From positions 53,431,417-53,495,416 of the forward strand of contig CM055104.1 of the NCBI GenBank assembly GCA_029204225.1: a stretch of DNA of 64,000 bases. Reading direction: 5' to 3'. The stretch is from Diphasiastrum complanatum (Eukaryota; Streptophyta; Lycopodiopsida; Lycopodiales; Lycopodiaceae). The position numbers and the translations under genes are program-made. Below, one piece after another: positions 37,372-49,158 of the stretch; the first letter of the stretch is position 1; every line of letters starts with the position of its first letter. The notes beneath the pieces were generated by a model. It was not told the origin of the DNA. It did no database searches and was given only the letters and a program-made list of their open reading frames with translations.

Positions 37372-38026
37372 TGTGAAAATTGTCAACATTTCCTAGCTAG
37401 TTTGAGGCCTAAATTGGCTAAAATTGTAAATAGTTTTGGTTCTGGAGTTTCACACGTGTGAACCAGGCCACAATGTTTTTATTTACTGTATTTTTTCAGT
37501 ATGATGAAGTGTCAAACTTCATACCCTTCAAAATGAGACCATTTTGATGTATTTTGGTCATATAAGCCATTTTTAGCTATTTTTCCTATATAGGGAATAT
37601 CTAGGGTCAAGTACCTTCTAGAGAGAGGAGAGAGAGTCATCTTCCTCATCCATAAATAGTAGGGAAGTCGTGGAGAACAGGTTGGAGAAACCTTTTGTAT
37701 GCTTCATTGAGATCAATAGATCATTGTCATTGTTTCTTCCTCCATTGAGAGCATTGTTGTGTGTATTGTCTTCAAGCTATTGTGTATGATCTTAGGTGCT
37801 TTCCAAAAGTGATAGGCTGATGTATTATGGACTGTATAATGCTATTTTGGGCCGCACTTGATGTTTATGGAGGTTTCCATTTGTGATAAATGCTTTTTGA
37901 TCAAGTTCTTTGCATTCTAGGTAGCATAGAATGTGTTGCCAATTCCTAGCTTATGTAGTTTGGAGTGCAAGCATTCAAGCCAATGATCTTGGAGTTTAGA
38001 TCCACTTAGGATCTGTATTTTTCACA
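37372..38026 (+). repeat. 5' LTR of copia F
   Basis: 655 bp; ends are a perfect 8-base inverted pair TGTGAAAA/TTTTCACA. It carries the 14-base palindrome TTCACACGTGTGAA at 37449-37462, a CTATATAGGG stretch near 37589 and CCATAAATAG near 37651 as possible TATA-type elements. Confidence 0.97.
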
Positions 38027-38038
38027 TGGTATCAGAGC
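38027..38038 (+). other. Primer-binding site of copia F (initiator-Met tRNA type)
   Basis: TGGTATCAGAGC immediately follows the LTR end at 38026. Confidence 0.93.
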
Positions 38039-38576
38039 TGGTTGGCTTCTATTTACAGTAAGTATTCCATTTTTGGTGATATTTGGATGTTTGATCAAGT
38101 TCTAGCATGATTTTGCATTGCTTTGTTGATCAAATCTTACTAACCTTTGTTTTGTGAGTTGAACTTGTGGATCAAAAGCATATTTCAGGTCTATTGAAGA
38201 TCAGAGGCTGAAAAGAAACTATTTTGGATCAGATCATAACACCTAATCATTTGTGATTGTGAGGCTTGTGCATATTCAATACTAACAATGTTCTTTTCAA
38301 TCCTATTGTTGACAATCTCCATTCTTGGATGAACACTCTCCTTAAGTGGATGAAACTTCTCCTTAAGTGGATGACAAATGCTCTTTTGAGTGAGTTGTAA
38401 TTCTCCTAAAGGCTGAGCAAAGCTCCCATTTGGATGAAAGATCCCCTTTTTTGGGTGAACATATTGTAAGCTCCATTGTGAAGAGCATATTGTAAAGATT
38501 GTCATCAATTTTGGCATAAATTTTGGTGTACTTTGTTGAGCATGTAAGTAACTCTCCTTATGTAATTTGATTGGAG

Positions 38577-38990
38577 CATTTGCTGGAAGGTGTTAACCAT
38601 TATGCAAGTGTGTTTTCAGGTTCTTAACAGGTTGAGGAACATTCTCATGTGAAGTGATCTTAGATCTACATCTAAACACCAAGATTTGACAAGATAGTGA
38701 AGCTAGTCTTGTGATTCACTAAGTGTGCTCATTCATTCACCTCTAAATCTTGTATTTATCACTTGCTGGAGTTTATAAACTTTTAGAAGTGTGGTTTACA
38801 TGTGGTTTTACAGGTTGAATCAATATCTTAGTGTGTTGATCATATGTTGATCAAGTTTGTTCATTACTAGGTAATCTTGGCATCCTAGTTTTGGGTATTT
38901 TCTAAGAATGCAAGTAACTCTTCACACCATAACTTGATTTGGTCACTTGCTGGAAAGTTTGAGAGCTTAAGCAAGAGTGTGTTCAGGTTG
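38577..38990 (+). repeat. Leader repeats of copia F
   Basis: Three degenerate copies of a block containing (CAC/CAT)TTGCTGGA... GTGTG(G)TTT(A)CAGGTT occur near 38577, 38759 and 38943. Upstream, near 38335-38375, CTCCTTAAGTGGATGA is directly repeated. These lie in the untranslated leader and could affect RNA folding or packaging; that is inference. Confidence 0.55.
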
Positions 38991-39198
38991 GTTTGATTTT
39001 GTAATCCATTCTTAGTGTGTGCAAAGTGTTGCATGTGTTTCAATCTTCCTTTCTATGCTTGGAAACCATCTAGGTTCAAGATAGAAGTGTTTTAGGGTCC
39101 TAAATCTTCATAGATCTCTTTATCTATCATTTGTTGAGAGAAAAGTGAGTGCTAAGTGCTTTAGGACAGAACCTAAAAGTTGAAGAAACATTAGAATC

Positions 39199-42100
39199 AT
39201 GGCTTCCAATGGTGGGATCATGCTAGAGTCTAGTGAAAGGTTGAGTTCATCAAACTACTCTACTTGGAAAGTGAGGATGGAGTCCTTACTTGAGTTGAAT
39301 GAACTCATGGACATAGTTGCAGAAATTGAAGAGAGACCTCTCACACTTCAAGAGCAACAAAGGTTTGATAAGAAGGCCAAAAGGGCTCTTCATATCATTA
39401 AAATGAATGTTACAAATGAACTTCTCAAGGAAGTTGGAAAGTGTCAAAGTGCAAGTGAGGCATGGAATGCCTTAAAGAAGCTCTTTGAATCAAAGTCCAC
39501 ATCTAGGGTATTGACCCTAAGGAGACAAATATTTTCTAGTAGGCAAAGAGAGGGTGAAAGTGCTCATGCATTTATCTTGAGAGTTAAGTCCCTAAGTGAT
39601 GATTTAGCATGCATTGATGAGAACATAAAAGATGGTGAAATAGTCCAAGTTATGTTGAATGGTTTGCTAAATGAACATGCTAACCTTGTGCAAAGTTTTG
39701 CCATTCAAAGAGTCTTGCCAAGTGTGGTTGACTTGCAAGAAATCTTATTGGCTGAAGAACATAGGTTGCAATCAAAGCTTGATGGTGCATCCTTGCAAGG
39801 TGGAGGTGAAGAGGCTTTCTTCACAAAAGGCAAATTCAAGGGCAAAGGTAAAGGCAAAGGGAAATGGTCCAAAGGTGGTAACTTTGATCATGATGATCAC
39901 TCTTCCTCTTCCTCTTCTACTAAGAACAATAAGTCAAAGTTCAAGTGCTTTTATTGTGGGATAAAAGGTCATTTTGCAAATGAATGTTATAAGAAGAAAA
40001 GAGAGCAAGGAGAGAGGCAAGGAAATCTTACAATAGATGAGGAAGAACATAACACATGTGAATCACTTGTTATGACTTCAAGTTTGTTAGCCAACATAGA
40101 TGATAATGATCCTTGGTGGATTGATAGTGGAGCCTCATCTCACATGACAAGACATAAGGAATACTTTACATCCTTATTGTCTTATGAGGGAGAAGGTAAC
40201 ATCATCTACACTGCAAATGATGGTCAATGTGACATCAAAGGCATAGGCACTATTCCTATTTCCCTTTCAACAAATAGGAAAGCAAATCTTGAAAATGTTT
40301 TGTACATTCCTTCAATCACTAAGAATTTGCTTAGTGTAAGTCAAATGATTGACAAAGGACTTGATGTGGAGTTCATTGGAGATGCATGTTTGATAAGTAA
40401 ATGTGGATCCTTGATTGCTCAAGGTAGGAGGCATGGTAAACTTTTCAAGCTTGATGCATGTGTGATCTCTAATCATGAAGGATGTATGGCTAGGGAGCAA
40501 TTGACAAACCAAGAAGTTTGGCACAAGAGGTTGGGCCATCCCAACTTCAAATCTTTGGAGGTAATGGCAAAGAAAGAGCTTGTTCTTGGTCTCCCTAAAA
40601 GTCTTGTTGCAAACAATAGTGTTTGTGAACATTGTGCCTTGTCCAAATCTCATAGACTTGCTTATTCTAGATCTACTTCTAGATCTAAAGAAGCTTTTCA
40701 ACTTGTGCATTCTGATATTCATTCTTCTAGTACAACTAGCAATGGTGGGGCAAAGATGTATGCAACTTTCATTGATGACTTTAGTAGGTATACTTGGATC
40801 TATCTTCTTAAAAGTAAGGATGAAGTGTTTGCTGCATTTGTCAAGTTCAAGAATGAAATGGAAAACCAATTCAATACAAAGATCAAATGCTTAAGATCTG
40901 ATAATGGAGGGGAATACACCTCAAATAGGTTCAAAGACTTTTGTATAGCACATGGGATTAAGAGGGAGATGTCTAGTCCTAGGACTCCACAACAGAATGG
41001 AGTGGCCGAGAGGAAGAATAGAACCCTTTGTGAATGTGCCAAGGCAATGAGACTACATGCTAATCTTGCTAAGTCTTTTTGGGGGGAAGCTTTAGCATGT
41101 GCTAACTATCTATGTAATAGATGGACAAGTGCTTCCTTGGATGGTAAAACTCCTCATGAGGTTCTTTATGGTAGAAGGCCGAGTGTCAAGCATTGTAGGA
41201 TCTTTGGATGTACATGTTTTGTCAATATCACACTTGATGATAGAACTAAAGAAGATCCTTCATCAAAGAAGGGTGTGTTTGTTGGCTATAGTGAAGTAAG
41301 CAAGGCTTACAAAGTGTACATTCCTTCTACAAAGAAAGTTGTCATAAGTAGGGATGTCATCTTTCATGAAGAGAATGTTTCCAATGTTGTTGATGTTGAT
41401 GTTGATGTGCCTACTAATCATCATGATGTGCAAGATGTCTTGGATGAAGATGGAGATGCCACTCCAAAGCAAACTTCAAGGAAGACTCAAAGGCAAAGGG
41501 CTAAGCCATCAAGGCTAACCTATGATGAAAAAGGAAAGCAAGTGGTGGACAACTCTAACTTTGCTTTTCTTACCTCTTTTGATGAACCAACTTGTGTAGG
41601 TGAAGCAATTCAAAAGAAGGAATGGATCCAAGCCATGGATCATGAGCATCAAGCACTCATCAAAAGCAACACATGGAGGTTGGTAAAGCTTCCAAAGGAC
41701 AAGAAGGCAATTGGTTGTAAGTGGATCTTCAAGATCAAGACAAATCAAGATGGATCAATCAACAAGTACAAGGCAAGGTTGGTGGCAAAGGGGTATGCTC
41801 AAGAATATGGTATTGACTATGATGAGACCTTTGCACCCGTGGCAAAGATGGTAACTATTCGAATCCTAATCTCTCTTGCAACTCTTTATGATTGGGATAT
41901 GTGGAAAATGGATGTTACTAATGCCTTCTTGAATGGTGATCTTGAATAAGATATTTACATGGAGCAACCCGAGGGCTATGTTTCACATGATGAGCCTAAT
42001 CATGTGTGCTATCTCCAAAAGAGTTTGTATGGGCTAAAGCAAGCACCAAGGAGTTGGTATGCTAAGCTCAATTCCTTCTTACTTTCTCAAAACTTTGTTA

Positions 42101-43152
42101 TGAGTGAGTATGATCATTCTCTCTACTTTAGATTGAATGAAAATGATATCACTTTACTTTTGATCTATGTTGATGACATTATCTTAAGTGGTGGTAACAA
42201 TCTAGATATAGATGAAATCAAGATGGCACTCAAAAGAGAGTTTGAAATTCAAGATCTTGGTAAACTTCATTATATCTTAGGAATAGAGATTATTAGAACT
42301 TCTAAATCTACATTCATATGTCAAGAAAAGTATGTTAACTCTATTCTAAAAAGGTTTCATATGGAAGATTGTAAAGTTGTTTCTACTCCTATGGAATCAA
42401 ATGTAAAGCTAACTACAAGAAGTAATGAAAGATCCTTCAAGGACATTACTCTCTATAGAAAGCTAATAGGATCTCTTATATGGTTAACCATCACAAGACC
42501 TGATCTAAGATTTGTGGTTGGTAAACTAAGTCAATTTATGCAAGATCCTAGTGAGGCTCATTGGAAGCTAGGAAAGAGAGTACTTAGATACATCTCGGGA
42601 TCTAGAGATTTTGGCATCTTGTATGGAGGTACTACACCTAACCTTTGTGGATTTTCAGATTCAGATTTTGCAGGTGATCAAATGGATAGGAAGTCAACAA
42701 GTGCCTTTGCAATCTATCTTGGAGATGGAGTGGTCTCATGGCTATCAAAGAAGCAACCAACTATCTCTCTATCTTCCACCGAAGCCGAGTACAAGGCATT
42801 AACAACATGCACCAAGGAGATTCTTTGGATCAAGAGGATGTTATTGGATCTTCACTTGCTGGAACCAGAGAAGACTCCAATCATACTTTGTGATAACCTT
42901 TCAGCCCAAAGCTTGGCAAGCAATCCTGTTTTTCATGCAAGGAGCAAGCACATTGAGATTGCTCACCATTTTGTGAGAGATCAAGTCATTGCCAAAGAGG
43001 TGGAGCTTCAACATGTCTCTTCAAAGGAGTGTGTGGCTGATATCTTCACCAAACCATTGGGAAAGGACCTATATTTAATGCATAGATCTAATCTTGGAAT
43101 GTGCTCAAAGACTATGTTGAAACTAGCATCCAATGTTGAAGAGGGAGTGTGA
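39199..43152 (+). mobile_element. Copia F gag-pol coding region
   Basis: Starts at MASNGGIMLESSERLSSSNY (39199). Domains: gag (about 39199-39900, UBN2 type), zinc knuckle CFYCGIKGHFANEC (39945-39987), protease WWIDSGASSHM (about 40115), pre-integrase EVWHKRLGHPNFKSLE (about 40515), integrase core LVHSDIHSS to DNGGEYTSNRF to PQQNGVAERKNRTL (about 40700-41030), integrase tail (41150-41370), RT (about 41660-42450; YVDDIIL at about 42167) and RNase H (about 42640-43110; SDSDFAGDQMDRKSTSAFA, TISLSSTEAEYKAL, SKHIEIAHHFVRD, DIFTKPLG). Total length is normal for copia. It is intact or nearly so, with about one break, which fits its youth. Confidence 0.95.
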
Positions 43153-43802
43153 AAATTGTCAACATTTCCTAGCTAGTTTGAGGCCTAAATTGGCTAAAAT
43201 TGTAAATAGTTTTGGTTCTGGAGTTTCACACGTGTGAACCAGGCCACAATGTTTTTATTTACTGTATTTTTTCAGTATGATGAAGTGTCAAACTTCATAC
43301 CCTTCAAAATGAGACCATTTTGATGTATTTTGGTCATATAAGCCATTTTTAGCTATTTTTCCTATATAGGGAATATCTAGGGTCAAGTACCTTCTAGAGA
43401 GAGGAGAGAGAGTCATCTTCCTCATCCATAAATAGTAAGGAAGTCGTGGAGAACAGGTTGGAGAAACCTTTTGTATGCTTCATTGAGATCAATAGATCAT
43501 TGTCATTGTTTCTTCCTCCATTGAGAGCATTGTTGTGTGTATTGTCTTCAAGCTATTGTGTATGATCTTAGGTGCTTTCCAAAAGTGATAGGCTGATGTA
43601 TTATGGACTGTATAATGCTATTTTGGGCCGCACTTGATGTTTATGGAAGTTTCCATTTGTGATAAATGCTTTTTGATCAAGTTCTTTGCATTCTAGGTAG
43701 CATAGAATGTGTTGCCAATTCCTAGCTTATGTAGTTTGGAGTGCAAGCATTCAAGCCAATGATCTTGGAGTTTAGATCCACTTAGGATCTGTATTTTTCA
43801 CA
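43148..43802 (+). repeat. 3' LTR of copia F
   Basis: 655 bp, two differences from the 5' copy by eye, same 8-base inverted ends. The palindrome TTCACACGTGTGAA lies at 43225-43238. It is followed by target duplication CGTCT (43803-43807). Confidence 0.97.
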
Positions 43803-44245
43803 CGTCTTATAACAAAAGTAACAACAATACCAACAAGGGTACTATTGTGCATTATCCAACAATCAAAGTTGGCGATGAACCAGGAATTAAAGCTGCTAGG
43901 AAGGGAACGATATCTACAATGATGGGCAATCAAAAGCCAAGACCTGTTCAGAGACTATTGGACGACCAAGAGAGGAAACTTAGAGCGTTGGGGCTTTGCT
44001 TCAGATGCCATAAGAAATATGACAAGGATCATTGGAAGGTATGTAAATTTGGTAAACAAGAGATTCACTTAACAGCCATGAGCGAAAATCCTAATGAGGA
44101 AAATCAATCAGGTGAAGAGGAAGTTGAAAATTTATTGAGTGAAGATGATATTCAAATGCTACAAGAACGTCAATGTGACTCAATTGATGATGAAGAGTTG
44201 CATATTGATAATGAGAGATGACAGAAATGCGTTGATAGGAAGGAC

Positions 44246-44911
44246 ATGGATGCGTCACTCATGTTCATGTCCTTAAAGGCATTTAATGGTTCTCATTCTG
44301 CTAAGACTTTTTGCATTAAAGCAAAAATTAATGGTAGACAGATTTATATTTTAGTTGATAGTGGAAGTACGCATAACTTTTTTAATAGTCATTCAATCAG
44401 GAGTTTTAATATAGCTACTGTGGAGGGCATTTTTGGATCAGATTTTGCAGGAGACAAGATGGATAGAAGATCTATAAGTGCATTTGCCACTTTTCTTTGT
44501 GGAGGAGTGATATCTTGGCTTTTCAAAAAGCAAGATACAATTTCTCTTTCCTCTTGTGAAGCCAAGTACAAGGCATTGACTTCAACAACAAGAGAACTCC
44601 TATGGCTAAGAAGACTTTTGGTGGAGCTTCAAGTGCTAAAGTCTGAGGAGATCCCTTGCATCTATTGTGACAATCAAGCTTCTCAACAAATTGCTACCAA
44701 TCCGATCTTCCATGCTAGAACAAAGCATATTGAGATAGCTCATCACTTTGTGAGGGATAAGGTGCAATCCAAGGAGGTTCAACTTCATCGTGCACCATCA
44801 TCTGAGTGCATAGCTGATATCTTAACCAAAACTTTGGCTAAAAATCCATTTTTCAAGCTAAAAGATGCTCTTGGAGCTATAGATAGATGTACATTAGATT
44901 TGCCAAGTTAG
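44246..44911 (+). mobile_element. Chimeric open frame: gypsy protease joined to copia RNase H
   Basis: One uninterrupted 221-codon frame. The first ~60 codons are the aspartic protease region of gypsy E (KINGRQIYILVDSGSTHNFF). From about codon 62 (44430) it is copia RNase H to its natural end: GSDFAGDKMDRRSISAFATF, KKQDTISLSSCEAKYKAL, IYCDNQASQQ, TKHIEIAHHFVRDKVQ, CIADILTKTL. The two families are unrelated and the frame stays open across the junction. Expression is unknown. The fusion is most simply a scar of two fossils brought together, but it parallels the junction near 51445. Confidence 0.88.
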
Positions 44912-44924
44912 AAGTGAGGTGGAG
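44426..44924 (+). mobile_element. Copia fragment G, RNase H end
   Basis: The C-terminal half of copia RNase H, ending in DRCTLDLPS, followed by a short untranslated stretch and a purine-rich GAGGTGGAG next to the 3' LTR at 44925. It is very similar to fragment P (51445-51852). All upstream copia domains are absent. Confidence 0.88.
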
Positions 44925-45648
44925 TGTTAAAAATATCACTTCCAACTTGATGTACTTTGTAGATCTTAAGATATTTTGATTTTGATAGGATCTCACAGGT
45001 GTGGAGTCAGTTCCCACATGTGAAAGAATGTACATAAGTCACTTTTATAAAGTTAGATTGATTTTAGACAGATCTACACAAGTGTGAATTTGACCTTTGA
45101 ATAGAATCTTGAAATTGGTCAAACTTTATGTAAATAGATTGGACTTCCATGTGAATGAGTTATTACTCATACATGTCAAGATACCATTCACATAGGGGAT
45201 AAGCTTCTAGATGATAAGATAGGAAGATTCCATTAGATCCTATTTTATAGGAAATATTCCTATAAATGTGGAAGACTAGCTTTTTTGTTTCTACCTAAAG
45301 AGAATAGTCAACTTTGTGAAATGAGCATATATAGACTCCCTTTGGTGGATCTGGATGACTAGGCACTCTTCACACGTGTGAAGGCTTGCTGGACAATACA
45401 CAGCTCGTGGATGTACTTGATCTATAAAGGGATCAAGCAAATCAATGAGAAGTTGATGTGACATTGGCAATTTCTAGTTTTGCTTGTATTTTCCACATTT
45501 GTCTTGTGTTTTGTGATTGGAATGCATTTCTAAGATTGAGTACTTTACTCTCTATTTACAGGCCGTACAGGTACTGTCCTCCACTCCTCTAAGATTTTAA
45601 TCATTTGATCCATTGCTCTTGCTTAAATCATAGTGTAATGCATGTAGA
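44925..45648 (+). repeat. 3' LTR of copia G, probably cut at its far end
   Basis: Starts TGTTAAAAATATCAC and shares the order of blocks with LTRs P and C, including palindrome TTCACACGTGTGAA at 45369-45382 and the late GCTCTTGCTT/GATCAAGATCTAG region. It runs into gypsy N gag on the minus strand at about 45649, so its end may be missing. Confidence 0.7.
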
Positions 45649-47329
45649 TCAAGATCTAGTTGTGGATTTCGCTCTCCTATCATGTACAATAGTTGCAAGG
45701 TTGATAGGTGCGTCAACTTGTGGCTCTACTAGTCGGTATGGGCAATCTTTATAGCAATGTCCATGGCCACATTCCCTACAGATATGTGTGTAGGTGCCTT
45801 TATATGGGCACTCGGAGATGCGGTGGTTTTCTCCACAACCATAACATTGGATAGGTGCTCTATTTCCATAGAAACGTTGTTGTGTGGTAAATAAAGGATA
45901 AATAGAAGCTTCAGTTCCATCTGAGTAAATACAGGGGAACCCTTGATCCTCAGGCATATAGACATTCTCAAGGCTGAACTCTAGCTGAGGTTGAGGATCA
46001 TGACTTGTGGTAGCAAGGTTTGCTGGGATGATTTGACGGTTCATCTGAGGCCCAGGCTGTCGCACTACTAAGGCTAGTGTTGCGTTATTCGTTCCAAGTA
46101 GTGCTAAGCATTGTTGGGGTGCTTGTTGGAATGTGGGCCTTTGGTAACTCGTAATTTGGGGACCCTGTTGTTGCATCCTCCATTGGTATTGTCGTGCAAC
46201 GACTTGTATTCTTGGATTGTAGATACAAGTAGATGTATCATGATTGTTGGTGTTGCAAAAGATGCAAAACCTTTGGGCTATCTGTCTATTCTGTGGACAT
46301 TCGTTCGTTGTGTTATTTTGTTGGCATGTGGGACACCAAACATTATCACGCTTGGGAAATTGATTGACAATAGGTCCTTGTGGTGTGGTTTTTCAATTTC
46401 TGTTCAACATCTTTGGATATCTTATCCAATTGTGCTCAGTGGGTTTTATTCATGGTTTCAAGTTGTTGTAACAACAATTGTGTGGCAACATTGGCCAAGA
46501 TCCTTCACCTTGAGATCTATGGCTTTGGTCAGAGACAATGGCTCACAAATGTTGGGGTTCATATTCTTCATCGGAGCCTTCATCCTCTTCGCAGATGGCA
46601 TCATCCATAGCATCACGTAAGGTAGCATAGGATCTTGGAGGTCTAAGTTCACGCCGGATAGATTTCGGGAGGCCAGTCATGAACCATATGAGGACGGCCT
46701 GATCAGTTGCTAAGTGGGCAGGGCATTCAATCTTAAGACGTTTGAGTCATTCGATGTAATTGCGTACCCTCTCATCCTTTCTCATTTTGATCTTACTAAG
46801 CAATAAAAATGGGCTTTCAAGAAATCTGGATGATTTGAACCTCTTAACAAAGGAGTCCTTGAGTGATTCCCACTCGTTTCGTTCGTGATGCTCAAGGTTG
46901 AAATACCACTCACGAGCGGCATCAGTGAGGGTCATACTAAAGAGTCGAAGTTTTTCTTCTGGAGCTGTCTCTCCATAGACTTCACATGCTTCCACATAAA
47001 TCTGAAGGTAGCGTGCTGGGTCGGTAGTACTATCGTATCGTGGCAGATCGAGTCTAGGAGCTCGTTGATTATCTAAAATGGCTCTTGGTAATGGTACAAA
47101 CGGGTTGGGGATCCTTTGGGCTCCTGGTGCCTCAGGTGGTACTGGATTCTCTTGAGGTTGGTTTGGAGAATTGGCAACCATGTCGAACTGCTCTTGGAGA
47201 TTCCAGGGTTGGGGATGGCTAGTTGATGGTTCTTGGTCTCCAAGTGAACTTTCTTCCTCTCTCGAGATCCTAGATTTAGTCCTTCGACCTGATCTTAGTT
47301 GCATCCAAACAAAAGAACTTGTCTAAGTT

Positions 47330-47720
47330 TGTAGCTTAGAAAAGTATCTTTTTTGGGGATCCAATAATTCAAACTCTGGGAATGTGAGATTGGGAATGTA
47401 CGAATGTAAGCTTTGGAATATGAAATTGGGGAATGAGAACCGGAGAGGTGGAATTGGAGATTCCAGGATTTTTGGGATCCCAGAATTTGGGTGCTGGAAT
47501 TTGGGAAATGTAGATTTGGGATTTGTAACAAGTCTCAAGACATTGGATTTGGGGATTGTCGGAGAGTGAATGAGGGAAGCAAATTTGGGGATTTAAGATG
47601 GAAATCGGAAATGTGAATATGGGAATTTGGAGAATTGGGGATTGTAGATTTGGGATTGACAAAAGGTCTTGCAGATTTGGGATCCCAAAATGGGAAGGGA
47701 ATTCTAGCAATGTAGTTGGG
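47330..47720 (-). repeat. Micro-repeats in the leader of gypsy N
   Basis: A degenerate motif GATTTGGG(G)ATT(G) and its relatives recur many times over about 400 bases. On the minus strand this yields long proline/serine-like open frames (CCCAAATC repeats), which I regard as by-products of the repeat, not genes. Confidence 0.65.
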
Positions 47721-47963
47721 TGAAAACAAAAAGTGTGACGGTTGGAGATAGGATGAGGATTTTGGATCTCCTCTTTGGCCAGTGATAAAGGGTGGATGGA
47801 TGTAGGTTATACCCAGGGGGGGAGTCAAGATATCAAATTTTGGAGTCCTGGGGTGATTTTGGGATTGTAGGAAGCTAGGAGTGAAAAAAGTCCAAATCTA
47901 TGGATTCTTTGGGAGGTATGGCTCGCCCTTCTAGGGATGTCAAGACATGTATTAGATCTCTCA

Positions 47964-48700
47964 GATCTGAAAGAGGCAAGTCAAAATATTCAAAATTGAA
48001 GCCTGTAGGCCAAAAATAGTAAATTTGGATTTTCTCCGGTTCTGGCCAATCCTGTGGGTATCAGGTTTGGGATCCCAAAAAGTGTAGAAATCGGGATTTT
48101 CACAATTTCCAATGCAACATGATGGGTAATTGGGCTCTTGGCTTGCCCTCTGGATAGTGTACTAAACTCAATGAGATGATCTATCAATGGTGAAAGAGGC
48201 GAGTCAAAATATCCAAAATTGAAGCTTGTAGGCCAAAAATAATAAATTTTGGATTTTCCCTATTTTTGGCCAATCCTGTGGATATCTTGGTTCTCCTTAC
48301 TCAAATTAGCTTCTTCACAAGTAGAGGATACCACCTGGAAATAGGCGAACCAAGACCTTGAGGGAACAATGAGATATGATACTTTGGGATTTATCAAATC
48401 TTGAATCCCAGTTGGCAGGATGTTTTAGTGCCAAAATCAGGATTTTCACACTTTTCAATCTAGAATGATGAGTACTTAGGCTCTTGGCTCACCCTTTGGA
48501 TAGTGTACTGGGCTTAATGAGATCTATCAATGGTGAAGGAGGCGAACCAAGATGAGCTTTCACTGAGGCTGTAGAGGCAAGTTTCTCAACAACTCTGAAG
48601 TCAGATATCTCGACAATGGTGCAAGCTCTTGGCTCGCCCTTTTGATACAGTCGTCAGCAAGTAATTGTCTCTCTAATTTGAGCTACGCGAGCCAAGCGTT
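47964..48700 (-). repeat. Tandem repeat of ~225-340 bp in the leader of gypsy N
   Basis: Units start at about 47964 and 48193 with AAAGAGGC(A/G)AGTCAAAATAT, then ..CCAAAATTGAAGC.TGTAGGCC. A diverged third start lies near 48536 (AAGGAGGCGAACCAAGAT). Each unit ends with ..GGATAGTGTACT...AATGAGAT...CTATCAATGGTG. The units differ in length by an internal insertion. Long repetitive untranslated regions are known in Tat/Ogre-type elements. Confidence 0.75.
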
Positions 48701-49158
48701 TTGGAGCTATGGAGAACCAAAACAGGTCCAGAGAATTTTTTCTGAGTAAAATCTTCAGATCTTACTGTTTAGGCTCGCCCCTCTGATAGATGGTAGTTCA
48801 AACTCTGTTTTATCTCCAGTTAAGAGGGCAAGGCAAGTTGTCAAGATTTAGGCCTCCAAACATCAGTTGAGAATTCAAGACCCTGTTTGGCAGTTTTGTG
48901 AAGTTGCCACAGTCAGATTTGGGGAGGCAGATTCATGATGGTTTAAAAATTAGTTTGAAGGCTATTTTTTGCACTGTCTTGTGGGGGGATGATAGTTTCA
49001 TGATAGTTCCTCACATACATATGCTTAAAACATTCAAACCACAAGCATAACAGTCATAATTTTTTTTTGCAAAGTAACCACTAAAAACTAGTGACCAGTC
49101 CCTACAACAAAGCAAGTAGAAAAAAATGAAAAACAACAAAAGTTAGCAAGCATTTGGC

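Larger units (their letters stand above)
37372..43802 (+). mobile_element. Copia element F (plus strand), nearly whole and very young
   Basis: A full-length Ty1/copia element of about 6.4 kb: LTRs 37372-38026 and 43148-43802 (655 bp each, TGTGAAAA...TTTTCACA), target duplication CGTCT on both sides (37367-37371 and 43803-43807), primer site adjoining the 5' LTR, a ~1.17-kb leader, one long gag-pol coding region, and a purine tract (GAAGAGGGAG) adjoining the 3' LTR. By eye the two LTRs differ at only two positions (about 0.3%), so insertion is recent. It looks almost whole, with about one break in the coding region. It sits inside the gag of gypsy E. Confidence 0.97.
33950..44425 (+). mobile_element. 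Gypsy element E (plus strand), split by copia F, 3'-truncated
   Basis: 5' LTR about 33950-34889, primer site 34894, ~1.3-kb leader, gag about 36250-37371 and, after the copia F insertion (37372-43802), the gag end with a cysteine/histidine knuckle (CFRCHKKYDKDHWKVC, about 44000) and an aspartic protease (VDSGSTHNFFNSHSI, about 44350-44400). The gag centre has Ty3/gypsy features (FSGNADTIDVEEWLHKLD, FEGPAYVWWKK). RT, RNase H, integrase and 3' LTR are absent; after the protease the sequence changes to a copia RNase H. It is broken by a handful of changes. Confidence 0.87.

Noticed and set aside
47369-47828. Overlapping proline/serine-rich minus-strand frames in the gypsy N leader
   Set aside because: All frames stay open because of the GATTTGGG-type DNA micro-repeat; no family resemblance.
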